Shown in pieces: positions 40,901 to 51,700 of a stretch of 64,000 nucleotides of DNA (its first letter is position 1; each line of letters starts with the position of its first letter). Below the pieces are notes generated by a model that was not told where the DNA came from, did no database searches, and was given only the letters and a program-made list of their open reading frames with translations. This DNA is from Hirudo medicinalis (Eukaryota; Annelida; Clitellata; Hirudinida; Hirudinidae), in NCBI GenBank assembly GCA_011800805.1, contig MPNW01000130.1, positions 91,266 through 155,265 on the forward strand, written 5' to 3'. Both the position numbers and the translations under genes were made by a program.

Positions 40901-41518
40901 CCAAAGCAAGATGAAAGAGCAGAAAGTTTACAGATGAATAACTTGTGAGTAGGAGCATAATTCAAAATTATGAAAGGAGGATCCTTCATAAAATCCTGTT
41001 GGTTTTATTGCAACAAGACCAAATTTATTACTAGCGTAATTTATTATGCGTCCCAAACTTTACAAACATAACGTGTTCGATAACAACTGATATTATGCAA
41101 TCGTATCCTTAACATTTACAATGAATCTTTTGTGCACTACTTTGAAGTTCGCCTTTCTGGGTTTAATTTAAGTATTGCAGCATCAATGGCTTAAATTTGA
41201 ATTATTATCGAACCCATCAAGTATTTGAAAGATCTTTCATAATTAAGTCACCCATTTGACAAAAAACAAATATATTTGATAAAGTGTCCGAGCAAAATCA
41301 AATCATACAAAAGATACGATTGAACGTTTGAAGCTTAAATTTCTCAAATTTAATGATAAACTTCATCCAGACAAATTTGAAAATGCTGTCCGTCTAGACA
41401 AAGGATTTCGCAATCTACTGAAAATTTAGCTCATTCGATGGAATAATTTTTCTGCGAGGAATTTTCCAAATAAAATTAACAACAATATCTTACAACACGA
41501 ATCGCTGTCATCCTCCAT
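37236..41518 (-). CDS. ARHGAP19: Rho GTPase-activating protein, ARHGAP19-like
   Basis: Ten phase-compatible exons, 437 residues (human 494): 41518-41494, 40574-40332, 39790-39716, 39048-38836, 38696-38506, 38381-38193, 37897-37715, 37615-37559, 37486-37412, 37298-37236. RhoGAP domains stimulate GTP hydrolysis by Rho proteins; ARHGAP19 acts on RhoA, mainly in dividing cells. The arginine finger is R123 in GIFRLSG. Further RhoGAP marks are FKSYLSELPEPLL and NKMTAENLSLIFTPHLF. Outside the domain, exon 7 (INTEQALSELYNYIQTLPES plus GKKRKLL) matches the ARHGAP19 C-terminal segment TEEALRELFQHVHDMPESAK, which separates it from other RhoGAPs. The first exon is only 25 bases (MEDDSDSC); its ATG is the first in frame and joins by GTAAGA. 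The exon 3 acceptor is set at 39790 because it alone keeps the frame. Confidence 0.92.
37936..37973. repeat. (TTA)n microsatellite in ARHGAP19 intron
   Basis: About twelve TTA units, between exons 6 and 7 of the ARHGAP19-like gene. Confidence 0.9.
38193..39790 (-). other. RhoGAP domain exons 3-6
   Basis: Exon 3 gives the first helix (LNNQALERIFPLIEFL), exon 4 the arginine finger loop and the VNDVATVFKSYLSELPEPLL core, exon 5 the LLNLLNKVASLHDSNKM helix and the TPHLF signature, and exon 6 the closing segment with a KYSDDV helix. The catalytic Arg and the conserved Lys/Asn positions are intact, so GAP activity is expected. Confidence 0.9.
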
Positions 41519-44500
41519 TTAAAAGGGGTTTGATCAAATCTACTTCTAAGTAGCCTTCGCGATTGGCTTTTGTTTACATTCGTTAAACCGCCCGCCATAA
41601 GATCAAAATTTGGACAGTACGGAGTTCAACTGAGTAATGATTTTACTTATTTGCTTAAACATTTAATTTAATAGTGTAATGACAATCAAATGTTTTCGAC
41701 AGCAAATGCTAAATTCTTTGCTCAATAAATTAATCCCCAGAGTTAATCCAGATAGGTAGAACTACAATAGCTAGATACTAACGCAACGTGTTAAATAAAC
41801 TCACAATTCCGGCGTTTAAGGCATCTTTTTGGATCCATTTAAAAGAGTTGCCGAATTATTTCAGATATTTCAATAAAAATGTCAGTCAAATCCGCTCAGA
41901 CAATAAAAATAGGTTATAACCTATATCATAGATGTAAATAATCTCCCCGAAATTGTTATTTTGCCAGTTCCTTTCCGCAATCTGACCCTTATATATCCTT
42001 CCCCGGTTCATGCATATTCCTTTAACCCTCACGCATTACTCATCTCCTCTCCTGGTCTGCCATTGGTAAGTATGCTATTGAAGAGGTTTTAGTTTTACAA
42101 TGAAACATTTCAACCAATAGGATGGACGTATATATTTGAAATCATTACAATGATGATATTTTTTTTGTTATTTGCATGTGAATCGATGCTGACCTGATCA
42201 CTGCAAATGTTTCTTTTGGATCGATAATGATTATTTTGGTTTGCAAATGAAAATAATCGCCTCTTTGTAGGGGATTAACATAATGAAGAGACTAAAGCAA
42301 ACTACAATTATTACATTATAATAAGAAAAAATTTGCAATACAGTTAAGATGGCATCTTGATCTCTAGGGATGTTGAATTACGTATGTGCTAGGGAATTAT
42401 CTGCAGAATACGATATGTCAAAGATATTCGTCAGATATGAATCCAATTTATTTGTCTATACCTTGTAATTATATGGTAGCTGTACAATTATACGGATTTC
42501 AAACGGGATGTAAGCCATCAACGTTGAAATTTCTCAATATGATGTGACGATACTAATATATAATGATGATGTAGGAAATATTTGTTCAATAAATCGTAAA
42601 ATTTAAATTATTAAATTTGGAGTTTGTAACTCGTTTTTCCATAAAATAATAATAATTTGTTTTATTGTGTATCTATTCTATCTCCTAAACTATTATTAAT
42701 TAATGTTCTCCATTTCAGTGTTTTGTTTTTTTTTACATTGTTAATGATATTTTTACAGATAATAGTTTAACAATAATTTCAAAAATAATGAGACTGATGG
42801 GATGGTTGAGCTAAAATCTATTGAGGCTTATCATCAGTTCGTAAAATCCCAGTTAGAGGAGATTAAGCAGGATTGAAGGATAGTCACAAGGGACAGCATT
42901 TATTTTAATATAGTCCGACAGCAGGATCTGCGCAATTCGTTGAGTCCACCGTTGCATGTCAAGTGACACCGTTCACTCTTGCATGACGTTGACCCTTGGT
43001 TCGTCTCCATGATAAAAACTCATGAGAGGTCACCCATCATTCAAGGATTATGAATCCATCAAGCTTGAAATGCACAGAGCGGGGTATGAAATAGGAGGAG
43101 AACATCAAACAGCCTCAGAGATCAATAGAGTTAAAAACGATCACAATCCTCAGAAATCGAATAACGATCTCACTGGAAACCCAGCTTTAGTCGGAAAAAG
43201 TTTTCATTTCAAAAGAAAAGTCGACAAAGTTGTTTATTTTAACACCACAGTCGTCACCGGCCATAAGAGATCCTCAAAGAAATGTCCGTTCCTTCGTGTT
43301 AAATTGTTACGTGAACTTCTTTCGAGTTCATTTGGTTTTATTGCCTGCTGGGGACGTCCTGGTTAGGTAATACGTTACATAATTTCTTAACGAATGCAAG
43401 TAATATAATCGTCAGTTAATTTGTATAATAGTTAATTGACTTGTGACATAACTAATGTATTTAACGGCCAAGCTTTATTGCGAGGAATTTACAACCCAGC
43501 GTCACATGCTTGTAATAAAAGAGACTTTAATAAAATTCACTCTTCCTCCAAGAGGAGTTTAATTTCTTGTTATTAAAATTAAGACTTATAAAATAATTTA
43601 ATTTAAGACTTAAAATTCAAAATCTCACTGTTTAACAATTCCCAGAACTTGAGAAACAATGCGTAAAATGTTTAATGTCAAAATATTTTTCATCTTTACA
43701 CAAATTCTTCTCCGAATTCTTCGGAAGAAGATATTTGATTAGACTGACATTATGTTACTACACTCATTGAACCCAAGTGATTGACTGAATATTCGATTAA
43801 CCTGTCCAAACTTGCTCCCTTGAAACACGTTATATCATCCTTCTTTGCATATGCTCTCAAATTATTTTATTACCTGTCATAAAGCTTAGGAGACCACATG
43901 CTTATTGGGACAAGAGGGATTTTGCGGACTGACATTTGGGGGTTTAACAGGGGGTCAGAAAACTCTCCGGGATTGACTTTAGTGATTCGTAATCCCGCAT
44001 TCCTGGAGACCACGAACAAATAAACTACTCGAGAAGCCTCGGGCGTTCAGAGACAAAATTCTTCGCTCTTGTCTCTTATTTGTCCTCTGGAATCTGCTTC
44101 AAAGACCATTTGATAATCATTCTAATCATGAGAATTGGAGTCGCAACTAGTACCAATGTTATTACTACTGAATATGGTTCAATTAAGCAATTAAAGAATT
44201 TTATTCTCGACATCTTAGCGATAGTTTTGAAGCGATTCATTTCATACTGTATAATAAAGTCATTCTAAACTCGATTATTACGCCTAACAGGATTACAATT
44301 TCCAAAATTGTAAAACTCGTTTGCATAGGAAGATCATGCTTAGATATCATGCTGGTGCACCGCATATAATTCGAGTTTAGAAAGATTCCTGCACTGAAGA
44401 TCAAACCCCATGCGGGTATAATTCGGCGTTGACATCATTACTTGGAGTATATTACTCGAAATAAGTCTGCTTGATATTTTAAGCGTATATGGCTCAATGA

Positions 44501-47500
44501 TTTAATTTCAAATTTTAAAAGATACGCACTAATGCAATGAGAAAGTTTTACTCTTATTAAACATTATGCCGGATAGATTTTCTGATGTAAAAAACTTATT
44601 AAACTTAAAATACTTCATATAAACTTGTAATTAACAGAGGTGATTGCATGTGATAGAGACATCATTTGCATCGAGTGACCAGATATAAAATTTGAAATTG
44701 TCCAAGCGGCGCCTTCAGGTCAAATCTTGCAGCGATCCAAAGACGAATCAAAGGAACATTAACTTGCATCTCCCTTTGGAAAGTGAGGAAATTAAGAGCG
44801 CCAGTTAATTATGCATTCTAAGGTCATTCTCAAGTCGTCTTTCCGCAGGAAACCGAATATAAACACCGAATGCAAAGTGTATCGACCTTCCAAGCTTCCG
44901 TAATTCATTTGGACATCTATTATTATTTAGTTTTTTTATTTATCGGAAATTCCGGCTGATAGGATGAAATTTTGCTTTCAGCGTAATATATAGAATTGAG
45001 TGCGACCTTCTCGGTTTGTTTTTTTCATGGAGATTTCTCCACTACAACGAAGAGTTGATGTTGGTTCACATAACAAAGCCAAACGTAGCTTTGATAAGGC
45101 GATGTCTTATCCCACACTTGGCATTCTTGGCTGCAGGCTGTGCTGCTTTGACACGCATCTGCTATCTCCACGTTGTTTTGAAAGATGATGTTCGATTTCA
45201 TACGTTGAAGGATTTTGTGACGTATTTTACATTAATTATAGCACAATGTTTTAGTAGAAATTTTCATTTAAAGCAAGCCTTTAATTGTAGAATAAACCAT
45301 TTTGTATAGTTTTAAATTATTAGTTGTGACGAAATATCGAAGTATGTAAATGTGTGAGACTCAGTTTTGGACAAGGGCCTCTTAAAAGTTCAAAGGTCGA
45401 TCTGTTTGCTGGCCTCTAAAAGTCTTATAAAGTGAACAAATAACAGAAAGAGCTTTCATGTTGATTGCTTGGTTGTGCACGAAAACAGATAAGATTGATT
45501 GGTTTGGTAAGCGAGATGTATAAATACTTTTTTTTTAGAACTGCTCATAACCCGCTTAATTCCGTAGAAATTTGGATACAGAACAAAATCCAAATATATG
45601 ATAGACATTGGAATTTATAGACAGAGTGACACTTGAAATAACCCCTTCACTTCAATCTATTGATTCCAACTGCCTTCTGAGTTGGCATGAGATCTTTCAG
45701 CGATCTTCGTAGTCTTTCTTAATCGTTGGACAAACTATCTACAATGTCTAACTGATCTAAAATAATCGGAATAAGCCCGCAACACTCAATCAAAATTACA
45801 TAAAACTGATCTTATAATCAAGATGATTATAAAAAATTAAGAAAGATTAGAAGATCTCCAGAACATATCATCGCAACATGCAAACATTCCTTTACATTAA
45901 GTTTTAATTGGATTTTATTAAATTTTAATTACAAATTAGATAAGATGAGTGTTATAAAATAGTTGAATGTTTTCTGCTGATAATAGTGTAACACCAACCG
46001 GCATGCATCATTCATTTTCTTATTTTTCGAATAGGTTACAGCGCTTATTAATACCACTTTTTATACCAGGTTTATACCATTGATAAATTAAATTGCGAAT
46101 AACTTAGCTATGTAATCCAGCATTACCGATTACTCAGAATTTTTATTCGACTTTCAGAATGAAAACTGAAAAGACTTACATTAAGACATCAAATAAAAGT
46201 TGTGAGTCTCAGTTGCAATTGAATTGTTTTTATTTTTAGTATTTTTTAATTTCTAAAAAGCTCTCAGTCATTTTTATGAGGCAGAGGGCATTTGTTGTGC
46301 TAGACAATATTTGTTAATGTTTTCGAGCCTGTTTAAAAATGGAGGTTGGTGCTGCTCAAGCGCTGAATGAACTTATAACTCGCAATCAGCTAATTTATAT
46401 TTATGGACTTTTGTGTTTTAATTTTCATTTAAAACATGACTATAATGATAGAAATTTGAATGCTGTAGTCATTTCACAATTGTTCCAGTGGTCAGCAGAA
46501 GTACACTAAATTTGTTATTTGAGATTTATTTTTATATAAAAAATACTTTTGGATTTAGTCAAATCGGCATTGTGGAATTGTTAACGTTAGTGCATGGTTT
46601 TCTTTTTTTGCTATAAGCAGAAGTTTAATGAGTCCATATTCTTAAATATATTTTTAATATACGGAATTATCTTCCTATTACCTTTTTTTTGTTATGATTT
46701 TCCATCAACTATCATTTTTTAAGTTTTAATTTATTATGCAAACAATTTTTCATTCCTTAACATTTAATTTTAATCTTAGGAGATTTTTTTTACTTTTGCT
46801 TGTTAGCAGTAAAATATGCTAAAGCAAGTTGCAAGATATTTTCTGAAAACCAAAAATTGATGCAACATTTGAATTTGAATTTTGAGAGTTATTATATTAA
46901 ACAACTTCTCAAGTTCTTTGAACAGTAACAATTAGGTACTCAGCATCACTTTGCTTAATTTTTCCAGCTAGAATGTGTTTTTAAATATTTATTTGTTTAA
47001 ATACATTATGGATAATATTGGTCATTTTTCAGTTTTTATTATGTGGTATTATTATATTTTGTTAAATACTGAAGCAATTATGTAATTATTTGAGGGCAAT
47101 TATGGACATTTGTTTGTGAGAATTTCTGTTTTCTCACAACCATTAGGTTATTTTTCTCTGGATTGAGGATTTTTGGCATAGCTTTGGAACTGAGGCAATT
47201 CAATACCTCCAACATGATGATTTATTTCAATGAAATAACAAAAATACAGGAAGCAACTATTGACAGGATGCGATTTTTATGAATTTTATTCTATAAAAAT
47301 GTTCTAGTTTTAGTTCAGCTGAGACTGCTCAACTCACTAGCCACAGCCATATTGTTAGCTATGCAATGCACTATGTTAATTTCTTGTCATGAGATGATTG
47401 AACGTTTACTTATAGCAGAAATCATTCGACTGTTTTAGAACAGTCATCTTATCTAATTTGTAATTAAAATGTAATAAAATTAAATTAAAACTTAATGTAA

Positions 47501-48742
47501 AGAAATTTGTGCATGTTGCGATGATATGTTCAGGAGCTCAAGCAGAAACTCATTTCAATATCTTCATTTATTCTCTATAATTAACTTTTAGGAATGATTC
47601 CAAGATTTCATGCATCTGTTCAACCATTCTGTCTCTTACTAATCATTCTCGTTGAATATAAACCCAATAGCGTATAATTTCCATCAAAACAGAACTAAAA
47701 TGTTAAGAAATCATGTTGAATTGAAGGTTGTGCCTCGTGGAGCCATTTTGATTATTTAAAACATGTATCATCTGAGCATCATATCAGGTTTATATCCATA
47801 AGATGTTTTGTGTAACTACATTTTTGTGAAGACGCTAAAAATTTTACAGAAATGGAGATGTTATCATCATCTCGACATTTGTTTCATGACAAGAGGCCTG
47901 CGATATTTCTGGTCGGACTTTAAAAAAGATTTCGCTCTGCCTTGAATGTCTCAAACATCTTTTCATCTTAAGTTTTTTCACCCCTCCTTGCAATCTTTGT
48001 TTTGTGGGATTAACTAAAAAGCAAGGAAGCGAGGCTTAGTAGTTGTAGTTTTAATGTTCGTCTGTCCCTTCCGTTCTCTCGGACCGTTCGCTCGGAACGA
48101 TCGTTCGTTCGATTCTCGACTTTCTTAACAAGCTTCTTTTATCCTCGTTGCATTGCTTAATCTTTTTATCTCTCTCAGTCCACGCAGAGCCCGAGAGTCG
48201 TTCGCCTGCTAGTTTAAGACTTTGAGACCGTCATTGCAATTACGAGAATCGCTATATATCGATTGGTTCTCAGAATTCAAAATGCTTTTGTGAATGTGAC
48301 GATCGCAATTAAAACTTAAGACCAGGAGTCCCGCTCGCACGATGTTTATTTAAATTATTAGATATTTGTGAATTCGAGTGTCTGGTCGCCCTGTTCAGGT
48401 ACGTAAAGTTGTGTATTCCTGCCAATGGGTTCATGTTTTTTATATGGCTGTTGAGGAAGAATGCAATTTCTGAGCTGTGAGATTGTTTGCAGGATACTTG
48501 TAATTTTTAAAAAACTCTTAGTCACACCTTTGAAATTGTTTGCCCATCTCAGGTGAAATTTATGCTCGTCATTCATTTTTGTGTTCTGTTGTCTTTTTGT
48601 AGTTATAATTTTGTGCTTTGCTATTTAGAATTTCAAATTCTTTATTTAAATGATTATTTAATAACTTTAGTTTAAAAATTATTTGACATTTGAATAGGAT
48701 TAAATAATTATCGGATGTTTTTGAAGGCCTCAGGGAGCAGTG
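41519..48742. other. Divergent intergenic region between ARHGAP19 and KLF
   Basis: Both genes start outward from this 7.2 kb, so it should hold both promoters. It contains the foldback element at 45856-47536 and a GC-richer patch at about 48050-48330 rich in CG dinucleotides, with the palindrome GAACGATCGTTC, a plausible KLF promoter or 5' UTR. No supported gene. Confidence 0.6.
45856..47536. mobile_element. Foldback/MITE-like element with long inverted repeats
   Basis: The left arm, about 45856-45984, is the reverse complement of the right arm, about 47410-47536, at roughly 85 percent by eye. Both outer ends begin CTCC(A/T)GAACATATCATCGC. Similarity stops at the outer ends and fades at the inner ends, leaving about 1.4 kb of AT-rich interior with no credible gene. 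This fits a non-autonomous DNA transposon in the ARHGAP19-KLF intergenic region. Confidence 0.65.
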
Positions 48743-51700
48743 ATGGATGCCTTGTCTCACATTTCTCCTCTGCTGAAGATGGAGGCCTATGTTAATGGCT
48801 TTGTTCCCTCAACCTTGTACCCTGCTAATCAGAGGCCAGTGACTTCCACGACTGCCATGGACACACAGCTTCACACAAAGAATGAGCTTTTAGGCAACCT
48901 TAGGACATCTGAAACAGGTTCTCCCAGCAGACTTTCCAGGGTCTGTTCTCCTGACAGCACTAATTTGGATTTCTGCAAAACAACCACTAACAATTCATCT
49001 CATGTTGGGTCTCTTCCCAGATGCATTTCTTCCAGCAGTGGTTACATTCCCACCTCCATCCCAAAACTTCATCCAACCAGAGATGAAAACAACAACACGA
49101 CTTCTGGCAACCCAGACGATTCCGTAGCATTGACGGATGCTTCGGATTCAAAGTTCCATCCTCATTTCTCAGCCGACTTCAGAACCCTTCGACAGAATTT
49201 AATGTGGTTGAGAAGGAGCAACCAGCAGAACAAATTTATCTCTCCAGATTGTGAAGACTCTGAGGGGCCCTTGTTTACTAATGTGGTTCCTGCTCATACA
49301 AAAGTCAACAACTATGAACTTGCTGATCGTTTCAGTTCCTGGCTGAAAGTTTGCATGTTCAAAGATGTTCCAGACATATCCCCGTTTCCTGCATATCTCC
49401 TCAAAAATGAAATTCATGCTTCAAACTCTAAGGATGGGGCTGCATTAGATTTTTCTTTGTCAAAGCATGTGCCTTGTTTCAATAGTACCTGGCCAGTTAA
49501 AGAGGTAAATTTAAATGAAATTTCCAAGCGTTTGGAATATTAATTAAGTTCTTAATTATTATCTCAGGAAGTCAATGAGATGCATCCAATTCCTTTGGAT
49601 TTATCACAGACATCATTGAATCCTGTAACAAAGATTGATGTAGAAAAAACTAAGATCATTAAGGATGAAAAGAGTTACAAAGACTTTCTCGATCACATGG
49701 TCTCGGATCCAGTTCCGACTTTGGAAATGATTTCGGCACGGCGTCCACCCGACAGTACCCCACAAATGTTCAAAAACACCTGGCCATCTGTTGGTTCTTT
49801 ATCCAATCCACATTCTATTGGAGCACCATCTAATTTTGAAAGCTCACCGACCATTAGCAGCACCCATCCATTCCTTCAAAACAGCCTCTACCCACAGTTA
49901 GGTCAGAGAAACGAGGAAAGGCTGGGAGTCGAACCCCGGGGTGAAAAGCTGGATTCATGCCTCGGACCTCCTCTGCAGCCTGATTCTAGTCAGCTTATGA
50001 GTTAGTGAATTGTGTCCAAGTAGAACTTGTTTCACTGTCATCATTGTTGTCCTGCCAGGAATGATATTTCTTAATGTTTAACGAGCTTCAATTCATTGGA
50101 ATATTAAATGGAACTTTTGATATTTTAGATCACCAGGCTTTCTTTAACATGTGGCTTCAGACAATGAGCAGGTAGTTCACATTTTTAATGTTAAAATTAA
50201 GTTTAAATTTAGGAAGAATGTTGAAAAAGATGCATTTAATAAATGTTTTCTATTTTTATAATAGAGATGTTGGATCTAATAATTGATGCTTTGCTAATTT
50301 AGTGTGATAAAAAACCAAATTAAGACATCAAATACAACTAAATGTCAAATTGAATTTGAAAATTATTGCTGAATCCTATCAAGCTGATAACATCATAAAC
50401 GTAAACATCTAAGCTTCTCAAATATACTCAAAGATTGAAATTTTGAAACAACTTTCAGATCAAATCCTACAGAATATACCGCTCATCAGATCGTCCAACC
50501 TTCGTTCGCATGCCCGAGGATGGGACGGCACACTAATGCCAACGTCCCTGTGCCTGCATTACCAGAAAATTCTGTATTCAATCCTTCGCTTGTGCAGAAA
50601 AGTTCCAAGAAGAAGCCAAGGTTTGGTCCTTACAGATGTACGCACAATGGCTGTGACAAAATTTACTCCAAGAGTTCTCACCTGAAAGCCCATGACAGGA
50701 CACACACAGGTAGGTTGAGAAAGTCATTGTTTGGATGCATGTGTACCTGACTTCAAGCATGGAGATGCAATCATGTGCAATTACTCATAATTGTTTTCAG
50801 TTTTGCTTAGTGATATTAGCAAAATAAAGTTACGTGGCATGTTACATTTTCTTTGACTACAATATTAGCTGGGTTCAACATTTTCATGTTACTTGGGGAA
50901 TTTGCACTATTTTTGTACATTTGTTTTTGATGAGGTTGAAATGTAGAATAACTCTTATTTTTCACACTGTCCTGGGAACACATTCTGTAAAACGAGCCAC
51001 GATCAAAGGTTGACGTATTCACCCTTCATGACTTTTAAGCTGCTACTTGTGCATCGAATTGTCTGCATTAAGTAGGTCTTTGTTGTTGTTGATATTGGAA
51101 GTACATTGTATCCGGAACCCCGTCAAAATAGCCCCGAAAAAATTTATTTTAAAAACTTATTTAACTAAATGAAATTGTAAATTAGTCACATTAAATTAGT
51201 TAAATTGTGATATTGTAAGCAATTCCGCATAGATAATCAAGAGTTTCTGTGTTGCCATATGCAAACCGAGATTCAGCTTTGTGATTCCATCTTTTTCTTC
51301 CAATGTGGATGTCCTTCCAGTAATCGGGCAACATTTCCAACGTGACGTCAATGCTTGAAACACAACTTAAAGCCAAAAGCATCTAGACATGGACACAGAT
51401 GTTTTCATCATCGCGATAGCTGTCTGCCAGACAGTCCATTCTCTTTCCTCCAAAAACATTGGCCTAGATGGAAAAGGCATCCAGTCAGTTGAACAATTGT
51501 CAAACAGCATTTTGACTGGCTGTTTCATGCTTAACATGTTAAGTAATGGCTTTAGCTGACGAACCTTTTTGAAAACCCGAACGTCTCTTCTGTCTCATCT
51601 TTTAGAAAGATTTGATTACTGGAAAGGCAACTACATTGGCAAAACAATTACGTAAGCGCAGAGCAGAACCTCGGTTTGCCATCCCCCTAATGAATGTCTG

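Noticed and set aside
43022..43366. 114-residue plus ORF in the ARHGAP19-KLF intergenic region
   Set aside because: Longest unexplained ORF there, but no domain, no motif and no neighbouring exons; not supported as a gene.
45000..45309. Overlapping plus ORFs of 62 and 97 residues
   Set aside because: Two frames open over the same short stretch, no homology and no flanking exon structure.
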